NCBI RefSeq assembly: GCF_003149105.1
Contig: NZ_QGDS01000008.1
Span: forward strand, 1-64,000
DNA from: Faecalicatena contorta
GTDB lineage: Bacteria; Bacillota; Clostridia; Lachnospirales; Lachnospiraceae
Direction of reading: 5' to 3'
Length of the DNA: 64,000 nt
The position numbers and the translations under genes were made by a program. Position 1 is the stretch's first letter. Every line of letters begins with the position of its first letter. The notes under the pieces are model-generated. The model saw only the letters and a program-made list of their open reading frames with translations. It was not told where the DNA came from and searched no databases. Shown here piece by piece: positions 43,947 to 53,171 of this stretch.

Positions 43947-44074
43947 TGCACCAAAATTTAGATATGGTGTCAAAAATTATTTAATTTGTATAAAATTGGG
44001 ATATATATTCGATATATATATAACAAAGTGAACAGAAAATGAAGAGGGGCATTTTTAAGCCCCAATCCTTATTT

Positions 44075-45577
44075 TTACATAAGCTTAAGATATTGCCTGT
44101 AGAGATATAGAAGTTCTTCCCGGCCAGCGTCATCATTACGAATATCAGCTTCAGCTTTTCCATGATTGACAACCAGAATCCGGTCACAAACAGCAAAGAG
44201 TTCTTCAATATTCGAGGAGATGATGAGGGCCGTAGTATCTAGCCCGCTCAGGCTGCGGATGTCATCATAAAGAAATTCTTTTGAAGTGCTGTCGATGCTT
44301 TTGGTAGGATTTAGAATTACAGCAAGTTCAGGGCTTGTGGACAGCATTCTGCAAAAATAGATTTTCCATCTCAGAATGATGTCTGCTTCAATCTGGGATT
44401 CAGAAATATAGATGCCCTCATAATCAACAATATAGCGGCTCATTAGTTCCCTGGCACAATATTTTAGTTCAGATTTATTCAAGATTCCGTAGAGTCTGCT
44501 GTTCATTTTTAAGGCAGGAAACATAATATTTTCCTCCAGGGTCAGGTTAGGGAAGATGGCGTTTTGTTCTGCAAGAGAAGCAATACCAGTACTGACAGCA
44601 TGTTCCGCAGACTTCAGAACAATAGGCTGCTGCCGGAAATATAAAGTACCGGAATCTGGTTTTCCCCTGCCTTGAAGCAGATGATTCACTGCATTTCCGG
44701 AATGAGTCCCTACATTTAAGACACCGGTAATTTCATTGCGGAAAACCTGAAAGGAGAGGCCCCGCAAAATATTTTGATAGTAAATATTCTGCATTTCCAG
44801 CAAAACTTCGTTATGACGCAGTGGTTCAGGAATGTGGGGTTTGTCTTTTGCAGCAGGCTTTGTGCCCAGCATCAGAGCAGTGATAAGATTGTCGTCCATA
44901 TTTCCTTTATCCAGTACAGCCGCTGTTTGACCGCTGCGCATGACGAAAAGGCGGCTGCAATAACGTTTCAGACAGCGGATACGGTTGTCGATTAGAATGA
45001 TCCCTATATGCAGAGAACACAACATTTGAAAGAGCATTTCAAATTCATCCAGGGCTGTGGCTGAAAGTGTATTGAGAATATCATCCATTACAAGGATTTT
45101 AGCATCATAATATACGGCACGCGCCATCTCAACCAGAAGTTTCTCTTTTTGGGTGAGAGTGCTGATTTTTTCATGAATATTCACCTGTATTCCAAGCAGC
45201 TCCAGCATTTCCCGGCACTGTGCCTCTGAGTCCCTGGATTTAATGATTATTTGGCCTGGGTTAGGCCCCAGAAGAAAATTCTGCCAGATTGTAAAATCAG
45301 TAATTAGTGAGGAATGGCGGGAAAAGTAGTAAATACCTGCCTTCCGTCCTTCTTCTATGGATGTAATGGAGACTTCTTCCTCTTCAATATAAATATGCCC
45401 CGAGGTAATCGGGGCAGTCCCAACTATACCACCAACGAGGGCGGTTTTTCCTGCATTGTTTACACTGGTGATACCGATGAGTTCGCCTTGAAACAGGTTG
45501 AGCTTTGCATCATCCAGTATTTTTTTAGAAGAACGGTAAGTGATGATATGCTCCATTCTAAGCAGTTCTTTATTCAT
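44075..45577 (-). CDS. Degenerate RbsA-like double ABC ATPase linked to a two-component system
   Basis: A 500-residue protein with the two-domain plan of RbsA, but with key motifs eroded. Walker A of domain 1 reads TSVNNAGKTAL, the signature LSGGQ reads LTQKE, and Walker B reads ILVMDDILN with no catalytic Glu. Domain 2 has GVLNVGTHSGNAVNHLL, lacking the P-loop Lys. ATP turnover is therefore doubtful. It is cotranscribed with a sensor kinase, overlapping its stop by 8 bp, and a proper RbsA follows. It may be a regulatory or sensing subunit rather than a transport motor. ATG 45577 follows CAGGAGAATATCT. A weak hairpin at 44045-44063 may terminate it. Confidence 0.82.
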   Translation of the reverse strand: MNKELLRMEHIITYRSSKKILDDAKLNLFQGELIGITSVNNAGKTALVGGIVGTAPITSGHIYIEEEEVSITSIEEGRKAGIYYFSRHSSLITDFTIWQNFLLGPNPGQIIIKSRDSEAQCREMLELLGIQVNIHEKISTLTQKEKLLVEMARAVYYDAKILVMDDILNTLSATALDEFEMLFQMLCSLHIGIILIDNRIRCLKRYCSRLFVMRSGQTAAVLDKGNMDDNLITALMLGTKPAAKDKPHIPEPLRHNEVLLEMQNIYYQNILRGLSFQVFRNEITGVLNVGTHSGNAVNHLLQGRGKPDSGTLYFRQQPIVLKSAEHAVSTGIASLAEQNAIFPNLTLEENIMFPALKMNSRLYGILNKSELKYCARELMSRYIVDYEGIYISESQIEADIILRWKIYFCRMLSTSPELAVILNPTKSIDSTSKEFLYDDIRSLSGLDTTALIISSNIEELFAVCDRILVVNHGKAEADIRNDDAGREELLYLYRQYLKLM

Positions 45578-46673
45578 AGATATTCTCCTGTCTGGCAGCC
45601 TGTCCGGCAGGCAGTGCCGGAAGGACAAGTTCGGTAGATGTGTAGACATCGGGAGTGCTTGTGAGGCAGATTCCGTATTGGTCTCCAAATTTTAACTTAA
45701 TCTGTTTATTTATGTTCAGAAGCGCGATTCCTACATGATAGCGGGTATGCTCTTTTGAAATAGGCGCACGGTAATTTAGCAGCCTTTCGTTAAGGTAGTT
45801 CAGCTTTTCCTCCTTAATGCCTACTCCATTATCTGTGATTGACAGTACAAGGCGTTTTTCCGTTACGTAGCCCGAAATAGAAATCCTGCCTCTCCCGTAT
45901 TTACTTTCCAGACCATGCATAATGGCATTTTCCACAATTGGCTGAAGGGTCATATTTGGAATAAGATACTGATCCATGAGGGATTCCGGGATATTATACT
46001 CATAATCGAACCGGTTGCTGAAACGAAAATTCTGTATAGTAATATAATTGCGCACATTTTCAAATTCATCCCGCAAAAGCAGCATCTGTCCCTCTTTGGC
46101 AATCATACTCCTGAAAAGGCAGGACAGAGATTCAGTCATGGTGGCAATTTCACTTACCCCGTGAATGAGAGCTAATCCCCGGATAGAGTCCAGGGTATTG
46201 TAGAGAAAATGTGGATTAATCTGAGTCTGAAGCGCATACAATTCCGTTGTCTGAATCCGGTTTTCTGCTTTCCGCGCCTGTTTATCTATCTCTTTTTGAA
46301 TCTGCAGCATGTCCAGAAAATTCTGTTCCAGTGAGGATTTCACAAAGTGTTTATCAAAAGGTTTTTCTAAATTCATATTGGTGAGATTAGCATATTCCTT
46401 TAACACATCCTCCAGGTGAAGAAATGGGGAGATAATATAAACGTAGTCGATAATTCCAAGCATTACTGTAACCAGAACCAAAGACAGAAGGGTAAGCCTT
46501 GTATAATAATTTTCAGGGATTGATGTCAGCAGGTTTTTGCTGAGCTGGAACCGGATAATCAGGGTGTTTAACAGCAGGACACCCAAAGGCAGGGTAATAT
46601 TAATAATGAGGATTAAGAATAGGTTAGCACTGTCAAGCTTTCTGTTCAGGCGTGATACATTATATTTATACAT
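45570..46673 (-). CDS. LytS/YesM-type sensor histidine kinase
   Basis: A 367-residue membrane kinase. Two membrane segments flank a very short external loop (ILIINITLPLGVLLLNTLII and LTLLSLVLVTVMLGIIDYVYII), so it has almost no extracytoplasmic sensor. The His_kinase domain has QINPHFLYNTLDSIRGLA with the phospho-acceptor His. The ATPase domain includes PIVENAIMHGLESK and DNGVGI. The lack of an external domain suggests that the signal comes from a partner protein. It lies between an AraC-type regulator and the degenerate ABC protein. Confidence 0.92.
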   Translation of the reverse strand: MYKYNVSRLNRKLDSANLFLILIINITLPLGVLLLNTLIIRFQLSKNLLTSIPENYYTRLTLLSLVLVTVMLGIIDYVYIISPFLHLEDVLKEYANLTNMNLEKPFDKHFVKSSLEQNFLDMLQIQKEIDKQARKAENRIQTTELYALQTQINPHFLYNTLDSIRGLALIHGVSEIATMTESLSCLFRSMIAKEGQMLLLRDEFENVRNYITIQNFRFSNRFDYEYNIPESLMDQYLIPNMTLQPIVENAIMHGLESKYGRGRISISGYVTEKRLVLSITDNGVGIKEEKLNYLNERLLNYRAPISKEHTRYHVGIALLNINKQIKLKFGDQYGICLTSTPDVYTSTELVLPALPAGQAARQENIYE

Positions 46674-46690
46674 TCCGGATACCGCCCTTT

Positions 46691-48310
46691 CTAACCTGCA
46701 TTCCGGTTTCTGTAGTCTGTTGGAGTGATTCCAAAGGTCTTCTTAAAGAGCTTGGAAAAATATTTGGAGTCCTGGAAACCGGAGAGTGAAGCCACTTCAT
46801 TAATATTGTATTTTACCTGCCTTAACAGCTTTTTAGAGACTTCCAGACGGTACTGGTTCAGGTAATCAAGGAAATTGGTGCCTACTTCCCTCTTAAAGAG
46901 CACGCTAAAATAGACCGGGCTCAGATTGACCAGTTCAGCCATTGAAGTCATAGAAATATTACTCTGATAGTTTTCTGCAATATATTTTTTTGCAATACGG
47001 ATAGCAGGGTTACAATCCTGAGAATCCTCGCTGATATATTGGGTGATATAGGAAGCCATTTGTTCCGAGAGGGCATCGGCAAGCATCCGTCCGGTAAATG
47101 CCCAGCAGGAGTTTTCCGCCAGTTCGTTTTCAAATTCCTCATAAGACTTTTTACATAGGTCTATTTTAACGATATAATCATAAAATTTTCTGTGTAAAGC
47201 CAACGCAACCTTATTATAAATCAGATTATCCTGATATTTGTAATCCTCTGCATAAGAAAAAAGATTTAAAAGCTGCATCTTGATGTTATCAGCTCCAAGG
47301 CTGCGGAGGGCATCATTCCATTTTTCCATAGCTGTATTTGTGAGAATAATCTGTGCAATACCGGGGTCTTCTTTCAAGTCAGAATAAAAAATCAACCTTT
47401 GAGTTCCCAGGGCAATTCTTGCCTGAATGCAGCTATCAGCGCTAAGCAGGCTTGAACTGGCATCGCTTAACTTGTGCACGGGGGCTCCAATTCCTATGGT
47501 AAGCAGGATATCTTCAAATTTTTTCAGAATATTGGAAACATAAGAGAAGATTTCTTTTAACAGCCCCGGGAGCTCCTGGCGGCGTTCATCTGGATAATTA
47601 CAGATGATGCGGAGAGAATCGGGGGCCGGCTGTATCAGTATTTCGTGGCACAGATCTGCCGCAATCTTGAGGAACTGCTCTTGAATGCGGCCCAGCAGTG
47701 TTTCTGTAAAGCCGGAATCCAGCCGGGTATAACGGGAATCCAGTTTTAGAATGATACCACAGTAGAAGCCGGAGCGGAATTTGGTAAAATAGGAGCTGTT
47801 AACGGCATCTTCAGATAACCCGTCAGCCGGAAGCTTATTTTGAAAAAATGACTCAATGAAATAGTCATGGATTTGCCGGTGACTGGCATTAAGCTCGCTG
47901 CTCAAAGCCTGGTGAATGTTTTCAGACTGCCGTTCACTTGCCAGCTTCTGTCTCAGTTTATCCAGAATATGTTCCATTTCCTCTTTATTAATAGGCTTAA
48001 TGAGATAATCTTCTACGTTATATTTCATTGCACTCTTAGCATATTCGAACTTCTTATGCCCACTGATTACGATAAATTTAATCTTAGTATTAATCTCACG
48101 GAGTTTCTGCATAAAAGTGATACCATCATACCCGGGCATGCGGACATCAACTATGACAATGTCCGGCTGTATCCTCTCTACCTCTGTCAGAGCATCTATT
48201 CCATTATTTGCGCTCCCTGCCACTACCATGTCATATTTTTCCCAGTCTATCAAATTCTCTATCAAAGAGATGATAAGGCTTTCATCATCCACAATCATGA
48301 CCTTATACAT
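46691..48310 (-). CDS. AraC-family response regulator (YesN-like)
   Basis: A 539-residue regulator. The N-terminal receiver has VDDESLI, phospho-acceptor Asp in VIVDVRMPGYDG, and the conserved Lys in YLIKPINKEE. A long middle region (150-420) has no clear domain. The C-terminal AraC HTH pair spans NISMTSMAELVNLSPVYFSVLFK and NINEVASLSGFQDSKYFSKLFKKTFG. It is first in the minus-strand operon with the sensor kinase 17 bp downstream and probably activates the neighbouring sugar importer. Confidence 0.93.
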   Translation of the reverse strand: MYKVMIVDDESLIISLIENLIDWEKYDMVVAGSANNGIDALTEVERIQPDIVIVDVRMPGYDGITFMQKLREINTKIKFIVISGHKKFEYAKSAMKYNVEDYLIKPINKEEMEHILDKLRQKLASERQSENIHQALSSELNASHRQIHDYFIESFFQNKLPADGLSEDAVNSSYFTKFRSGFYCGIILKLDSRYTRLDSGFTETLLGRIQEQFLKIAADLCHEILIQPAPDSLRIICNYPDERRQELPGLLKEIFSYVSNILKKFEDILLTIGIGAPVHKLSDASSSLLSADSCIQARIALGTQRLIFYSDLKEDPGIAQIILTNTAMEKWNDALRSLGADNIKMQLLNLFSYAEDYKYQDNLIYNKVALALHRKFYDYIVKIDLCKKSYEEFENELAENSCWAFTGRMLADALSEQMASYITQYISEDSQDCNPAIRIAKKYIAENYQSNISMTSMAELVNLSPVYFSVLFKREVGTNFLDYLNQYRLEVSKKLLRQVKYNINEVASLSGFQDSKYFSKLFKKTFGITPTDYRNRNAG

Positions 48311-48534
48311 AAATGTGCCACCTTTCGAAATTTGTAACTATTCAGAAGAACATAAATATTTTCGAGCCTGCCCTCTGAACCGCTACCCTTATTTTAAGGG
48401 ATAAAAATATAATGGGCAATAGAAAAAATAGTGGATGTCTGGACAATAATGGGATAAGATGAAAAAAGAGGAAGAAAAAAATTTCTTTGTTTTACCTGCA
48501 ACAAAATATAAGATTTTTTACTCTTATATATACA

Positions 48535-48563
48535 AGAACGAAACGGATATCTTGTTTCGTTTT
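48535..48563. other. Perfect hairpin between the divergent regulator and ECF sigma genes
   Basis: AACGAAAC (48537-48544), loop GGATATCTT, GTTTCGTT (48554-48561). It contains GAAAC, a common ECF -35 core, so it might mark an autoregulated ECF promoter or a leader hairpin. The rest of the 48311-48620 gap shows nothing I can support. Confidence 0.4.
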
Positions 48564-48620
48564 CATTCATGAATGTAAATAACTTTGTCCTGGAATTACA
48601 GGGCGGGAGAGGAGGGGCAG

Positions 48621-49133
48621 ATGTCTGATTATGAAAATTTATCGGAATTAGTATTAATACGGAAGTCCCGGCAGGGAGATGTGAAAGCATTTTCAGAGCT
48701 GTATGTGAGGATTCACAAGGAATTATATAAGTTTGCGCTGTATACACTGAAGCATCCTCAGGATGCGGAGGATGCGGTAAGCGAAGCTGTCATAGCGGCT
48801 TATGAGAATATCAGCGGACTTAAAAAAGAGAAATCTTTTCGAAGCTGGATTTTTCGGATTTTGAGCAATCAATGTAAGAAGCGGTTCAGGGATGTTCCGC
48901 AGATGGAAGAGCTTGAGACGGAGTTGCCGGCACCGGAGAGGGATTATGCGGGGTCACATGATGTGCGGAAGGCATTCGGCATATTAAACGAAGACGAGAG
49001 GATGATTGTGGCATTTTCAGTATTTGGGGGCTATCAGAGTGATGAAATTGGGAATATGATGGATCAGAACCCCGCCACAGTCCGCTCAAAGAAGACCCGC
49101 GCAATGGAAAAAATGCGCAGGGTTCTACAATAG
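48621..49133 (+). CDS. ECF-type RNA polymerase sigma factor
   Basis: A 170-residue sigma factor with region 2 (AFSELYVRIHKELYKFALYTLKHPQDAEDAVSEAV cut to its core here; KSFRSWIFRILSNQCK follows) and region 4 (ERMIVAFSVFGGYQSDEIGNMMDQNPATVRSKKTRAMEKM). ATG 48621 follows GAGAGGAGGGG; a longer frame from 48585 lacks a site. The membrane beta-propeller gene begins 15 bp downstream, the usual position of an anti-sigma factor. Confidence 0.9.
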   Translation: MSDYENLSELVLIRKSRQGDVKAFSELYVRIHKELYKFALYTLKHPQDAEDAVSEAVIAAYENISGLKKEKSFRSWIFRILSNQCKKRFRDVPQMEELETELPAPERDYAGSHDVRKAFGILNEDERMIVAFSVFGGYQSDEIGNMMDQNPATVRSKKTRAMEKMRRVLQ

Positions 49134-49148
49134 AAAGGGGTGTAGGTC

Positions 49149-51260
49149 ATGACGTTGGATGGGAATGATTTAAAGAAAAATCCGGAAGAAGAGATGATAG
49201 AGGAGCAGACGGCAGAGGGGCAGGAAATAGAAGAAAACAAACTAGAGGAACAGCTTCGGCAAATGACAGAAGATGTGGAAATTCCAGAATCTCTAAAGCC
49301 TGAAAATATTGAAAAGCTGTTAGAAGAAAAAGGAAAACTAAAAAGATTCCGCTGGAAAACAGTCTATACGGTTGGAGCAGCTGCGGCGTGCTGTGCTCTT
49401 GTCATAGGAATTGCAGCTTTTGGCGGATTATTTCAAAAGAATGAAGATACGGCAGGCAGCAGACCTGGAATGGCTTCTGCAGACAATGCCAGTGATGCGG
49501 GGGAGGAATCTTCTGCACCGGTATCGTCAGGGGACAGGGTCATTGCATCAGCAAAGAGCTATGATGAGGTGTACCAGTATATTGAAGCAGAGAGAAAAAG
49601 CCAGGAACAGTACAATAGTGAGACTTATGTTACGGAAAGCAGCAGAGATGAAGGGGCTGGTACGCCCGGAACAGGAAATACAGAGCGTGCGGCACAGGAA
49701 AGTAAGGCGGATTCATCGGCAACGAATGATGTTTCAGGCAATGGCTCTTACTCTGATACAAATATCAGGGAAGAGGGCGTTGGGGAAGGTGATATCGTCA
49801 AGACGGACGGTAAGAATTTGTATATACTAAATGGTCAGAGGATTCAGATTGTCAGCATTGAGAAGCAAGAGATGAAACAGATGGCAACAATCCGTCTTGA
49901 GGATGACCAGTATATTTCCGAAGTTTATGTAAAAGATGAAAAATTAATCCTTGTTTACACAAAAACAGAGTATGAAGATGGGAAAGAAGGATACGGAGGA
50001 ACTTATAAGCAGTATACTGTTGCTGAGACGTACGATGTCAGCGATACTTCCAAACCTAAATCTATAGGAAAGATCACTCAGAGCGGCAGCTTTTATACCA
50101 TGCGGGTATCCGGGGATGATGTATATATTCTGAGTAATTTTTATGCGGATACGGCAGCAGGAAGAACGGATATTGGCGCTTATATACCTCAGGTACAGGG
50201 TAAGGAAATAGACAGTAAAAATATTCTGCTTCCTCAGTATGTACGGGGAAATCAATATACGGTAATCTCCACATTTTCCCTGAAGGACCCAGGTGAGAAG
50301 AAGGACAATAAGGCAGTATTTGGAAATGCAGGGCTTGTATATGTAAGCAAGAATAATATTTATGTTTGTGAAGCATATTACAATTCCGCGGAATCTGATG
50401 TTACACAGACATGTATCAGAAAAGTAGCTTATAAGGATGGCAAACTGGAGGCAGTAGGACAGACCAGAATTAACGGTACACTAAACGATTCTTTCAGTAT
50501 TGATGAATACAAAGGAAACCTCAGACTGGTGACAACAGTCAGTTCTACAGGAAATGGAAGTGGATTCCCTATCGTTCTGTTTAACGAAATAGCGCCTGCG
50601 GAGAATTCAACAAAGAAAGATACAAATTCTTTATACATTTTAGATGAAAAGTTGAATGAAACGGGAAAAATTGAGGGACTTGCAGAAGATGAGAGAGTAT
50701 ATTCAGCCAGGTTTATGGGTGATACCGGATATTTTGTAACATTTAAACAGGTAGATCCGCTATTTTCCGTTGACTTATCCAATCCGAAAAAGCCTAAGAT
50801 TATCGGTGAGCTGAAGATACCTGGATTTTCAGATTATCTTCACCCTTATGGAGAGGGACTCTTACTGGGTGTTGGAATGGATGTAGATAAAACAGGAACT
50901 ATGACTCAGGGAGTGAAATTATCCATGTTTGATATTTCTAATCCGAAGGATGTAAAAGAGGTGCAGAAGTATATATTGGAAGACAGTTATTCTACGGATA
51001 TTTCTTACAATTATAAAGCAGCTTTAGTTAGTACGGACAGGAATCTGATTGGATTCTCGGCATATGGACAGGGGCAGAGCTATTACCTCTTTTCCTATGA
51101 CAAGGAGAATGGATTCAAGAATATCTTCGAAAGAGAGCTGGGAGGATATTCTGAGGCGAGGGGTATCTATTCCGGAAACACTTTCTATATTGTGGCAGGA
51201 AATACAGTAGAGTCATATAATATGGACACATTTGATAAAATAGATGATATCGTGCTATGA
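49149..51260 (+). CDS. Membrane-anchored beta-propeller domain protein, probable anti-sigma partner
   Basis: A 703-residue protein. The acidic cytoplasmic N-terminus (1-75) ends in one membrane segment (VYTVGAAAACCALVIGIAAF). A Ser/Gly-rich spacer follows (100-200). The long extracellular part begins EEGVGEGDIVKTDGKNLYILNGQRIQIV and has repeated blade-like strands, matching the secreted beta-propeller (Beta_propel) family. It is cotranscribed with an ECF sigma gene. I infer that the short cytoplasmic part binds the sigma factor and the propeller senses the outside; that role is not established for the family. GTG-free ATG start behind AGGGGTG. Confidence 0.85.
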   Translation: MTLDGNDLKKNPEEEMIEEQTAEGQEIEENKLEEQLRQMTEDVEIPESLKPENIEKLLEEKGKLKRFRWKTVYTVGAAAACCALVIGIAAFGGLFQKNEDTAGSRPGMASADNASDAGEESSAPVSSGDRVIASAKSYDEVYQYIEAERKSQEQYNSETYVTESSRDEGAGTPGTGNTERAAQESKADSSATNDVSGNGSYSDTNIREEGVGEGDIVKTDGKNLYILNGQRIQIVSIEKQEMKQMATIRLEDDQYISEVYVKDEKLILVYTKTEYEDGKEGYGGTYKQYTVAETYDVSDTSKPKSIGKITQSGSFYTMRVSGDDVYILSNFYADTAAGRTDIGAYIPQVQGKEIDSKNILLPQYVRGNQYTVISTFSLKDPGEKKDNKAVFGNAGLVYVSKNNIYVCEAYYNSAESDVTQTCIRKVAYKDGKLEAVGQTRINGTLNDSFSIDEYKGNLRLVTTVSSTGNGSGFPIVLFNEIAPAENSTKKDTNSLYILDEKLNETGKIEGLAEDERVYSARFMGDTGYFVTFKQVDPLFSVDLSNPKKPKIIGELKIPGFSDYLHPYGEGLLLGVGMDVDKTGTMTQGVKLSMFDISNPKDVKEVQKYILEDSYSTDISYNYKAALVSTDRNLIGFSAYGQGQSYYLFSYDKENGFKNIFERELGGYSEARGIYSGNTFYIVAGNTVESYNMDTFDKIDDIVL

Positions 51261-51263
51261 TGT

Positions 51264-51318
51264 CATTAAGAAAGCCAGCTTTTCCTTTAAAATAAGGGGA
51301 AGCTGGCTTTCTTTAATG
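51264..51318 (+). terminator. Strong terminator after the beta-propeller gene
   Basis: CATTAAGAAAGCCAGCTT and AAGCTGGCTTTCTTTAATG form a stem of about 20 bp around an A/T loop. Confidence 0.88.
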
Positions 51319-51388
51319 TATTCATGGAACTAAAATACTGTATCTACTTCCATTTTGACCAGAGAGAATAAGAATGCTTAGAAGATAT

Positions 51389-51417
51389 TTGACATATTTT
51401 ATAATATTGACTATAAT
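51389..51417 (+). promoter_or_regulatory. Consensus promoter of a putative antitoxin RNA
   Basis: TTGACA, 17-bp spacer, TATAAT. No open frame follows on this strand; transcription would run toward and end over the 3' end of the small toxin gene. Confidence 0.75.
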
Positions 51418-51423
51418 ATACCT

Positions 51424-51520
51424 AACAAGGGAACCGTTGGCCAGAGCACACCTGACCGCCGGTAAAGTTAAAGTCTTAAAAGTAGCGCCTTAGTTTACCA
51501 GACAGAGGGTGCTATTTTTT
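51424..51520 (+). ncRNA. Putative antisense antitoxin RNA of a type I toxin-antitoxin locus
   Basis: About 97 nt from the consensus promoter to the hairpin TAGCGCC (51483-51489) with GGGTGCTA (51507-51514) and T6. The terminator overlaps the toxin stop codon, so the two RNAs are complementary at their 3' ends, as in txpA/RatA and par-type systems. Its 5' end has AGGGAACCGTTG, which also occurs at the start of the toxin transcript. Confidence 0.6.
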
Positions 51521-51601
51521 ATGTTTAAAAATCGCTATAACAAGGGTTATAACGGCACAAAGCATGATAATAAAAGTAAATAAATCACTGTATGTAACCA
51601 T
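51512..51601 (-). CDS. Putative holin-like type I toxin peptide (29 residues)
   Basis: ATG 51601 follows AAAGGAGG at 10 nt and encodes MVTYSDLFTFIIM followed by a hydrophobic stretch to VIAIF and the basic tail KHKK. A short N-terminus, a single membrane helix and a Lys-rich C-terminus are typical of TxpA/BsrG/Fst-like membrane toxins, often annotated as putative holin-like toxin. A convergent promoter and shared bidirectional terminator support a type I locus. The toxin promoter is probably the AATAAT element near 51669-51674, much weaker than the antitoxin promoter. Confidence 0.72.
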   Translation of the reverse strand: MVTYSDLFTFIIMLCAVITLVIAIFKHKK

Positions 51602-51757
51602 AAGCACCAGCCTCCTTTTTTGTATCCCGCGGCCAGTATAGCAACCTCAACGGTTCCCTGGGTAAGTATATTATTGTCAACGAATCATGAAGGTTTATCA
51701 CAGCCTATAATGAAAATAGGTTTCCACTCCATTACTCCTTTGTCTTATAATAAATGT

Positions 51758-51932
51758 AAGCAGGATCAAGTTTGAGTGCACATTGGAGGATTTGCACCCC
51801 GTTTGTCAACGTAAATGTTTTGCCCTTGAGAACAACATATTGTCGCACCCCTAGTGGATAGCACGAGTAGCAAAGTCCGTATTATCTCGGGTAAATCTCC
51901 TGCTGATTCAAAAGATAGAAAGGAGTTCGCTT
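51758..51932 (+). ncRNA. Putative IS110 bridge RNA
   Basis: IS110-group elements encode a bridge RNA of about 175 nt in the left non-coding end that pairs with target and donor DNA. Here TATAAT at 51746-51751 would start an RNA near 51758, ending about the transposase start. It contains the hairpin GTGCA/TGCAC (51776-51797) and further short stems such as CGAG/CTCG (about 51869-51898). Guide loops were not assigned. Based on family knowledge and position; not proven. Confidence 0.5.
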
Positions 51933-53171
51933 ATGAAAGATTTATTAGAAATCTGTGCTGGTTTGGATGTTCACAAAGAAAAAATTGTTGCCTGTATACT
52001 TTTAGGTCCTCTTGGCAAACCCACTCATACTGAAATTAAGGAATTCTCTACTCTAATACCTGACATGGTTGCTTTACGCGACTGGATCGTGCAGTTCGAT
52101 TGTCAGCATGTTGCTATGGAAAGTACTGGCATCTATTGGCAACCCATCTATGAAATTCTCGAAGACGCGTTTGCCGGACACATTACACTGCTTGGTGTAA
52201 ATGCCAGACACATGAAAAGTGTTCCGGGTAAGAAAACTGACATGCGCGATTCTGAATGGATTGCAACCCTCCTTCGCGCCGGACTTCTCAATGGAAGCTT
52301 TATTCCAGACAAAAATATCCGGGAGTTTCGGCATATGAACCGCTACCGCAAAAGTATTATACGTGATATTACTTCTCAAAAAAATCGTGTTGAAAAGTTT
52401 CTTCAGAGCTCCGGCTTTCGCTTATCCTCATTCATTTCTAATATTTTTGGAGCTTCCGGCCGAGATATCATTTCCCATTTGATAGAATATGGGCAGATTG
52501 ATAAGTCTGCATTAGATGCTTGTCTAAAGACAAAAACCCGTAACCGCATATCAGAAATCCTTGTTTCGGTCAACGGAACATTATCCGATCATCAAAAATC
52601 CTTTTTAAAAATGTTAATGGATCACTATGATTCGTTAAGAACTCACCTCTCTGAAATTGAAATAGCAGTTGCTGCAGAGATGGAACCCTTTGCCCTACAG
52701 GTGGATCAATTAAACAGTATTTACGGAATGGGTACTACCGCCTCTTGTGCTATCATTGCAGAAATTGGTGTTGATATGAGCCGCTTTAAAACAGCCGAAC
52801 ATATTTGCTCATGGGCTGGGTTATCCCCCGGGAACAACGAAAGCGCGGGAAAGCGTAAAAGTGCTTCGGTGACCAAAGGCAATCCATATGTGAAAACTAT
52901 GCTTTGTGAAATTTCCCGGGTCATTGCCGGAAAACGTAACTCTTATCTTTCAGCCTGGTATTGGCGTATTAAGCAGAAAAAAGGTGCTAAGAAAGCAATT
53001 ATTGCCCTCGCGCGTAAACTTCTCGTCATTATCTACACCATGCTCAAACAAGGAACTCTTTTTGACGAATCCTGCTTTGAGATTAGACGCAAAAACTGTG
53101 AGCAAAAACAATTGTCTCGTTACATTCACGAATTAGAAAAGCGTGGTTATCGAGTGGAGCACCAAATCTAA
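51933..53171 (+). CDS. IS110-family transposase
   Basis: A 412-residue recombinase. The N-terminal RuvC-like DEDD domain has GLDVHKEKIVACIL, HVAMESTGIYW and KKTDMRDSEWIA. A coiled middle region follows. The C-terminal Tnp domain has IYGMGTTASCAIIAEIG and SWAGLSPGNNESAGKRK with the catalytic Ser. ATG behind GAAAGGAG. The frame is complete with no stop, so the element may be active. Confidence 0.95.
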   Translation: MKDLLEICAGLDVHKEKIVACILLGPLGKPTHTEIKEFSTLIPDMVALRDWIVQFDCQHVAMESTGIYWQPIYEILEDAFAGHITLLGVNARHMKSVPGKKTDMRDSEWIATLLRAGLLNGSFIPDKNIREFRHMNRYRKSIIRDITSQKNRVEKFLQSSGFRLSSFISNIFGASGRDIISHLIEYGQIDKSALDACLKTKTRNRISEILVSVNGTLSDHQKSFLKMLMDHYDSLRTHLSEIEIAVAAEMEPFALQVDQLNSIYGMGTTASCAIIAEIGVDMSRFKTAEHICSWAGLSPGNNESAGKRKSASVTKGNPYVKTMLCEISRVIAGKRNSYLSAWYWRIKQKKGAKKAIIALARKLLVIIYTMLKQGTLFDESCFEIRRKNCEQKQLSRYIHELEKRGYRVEHQI

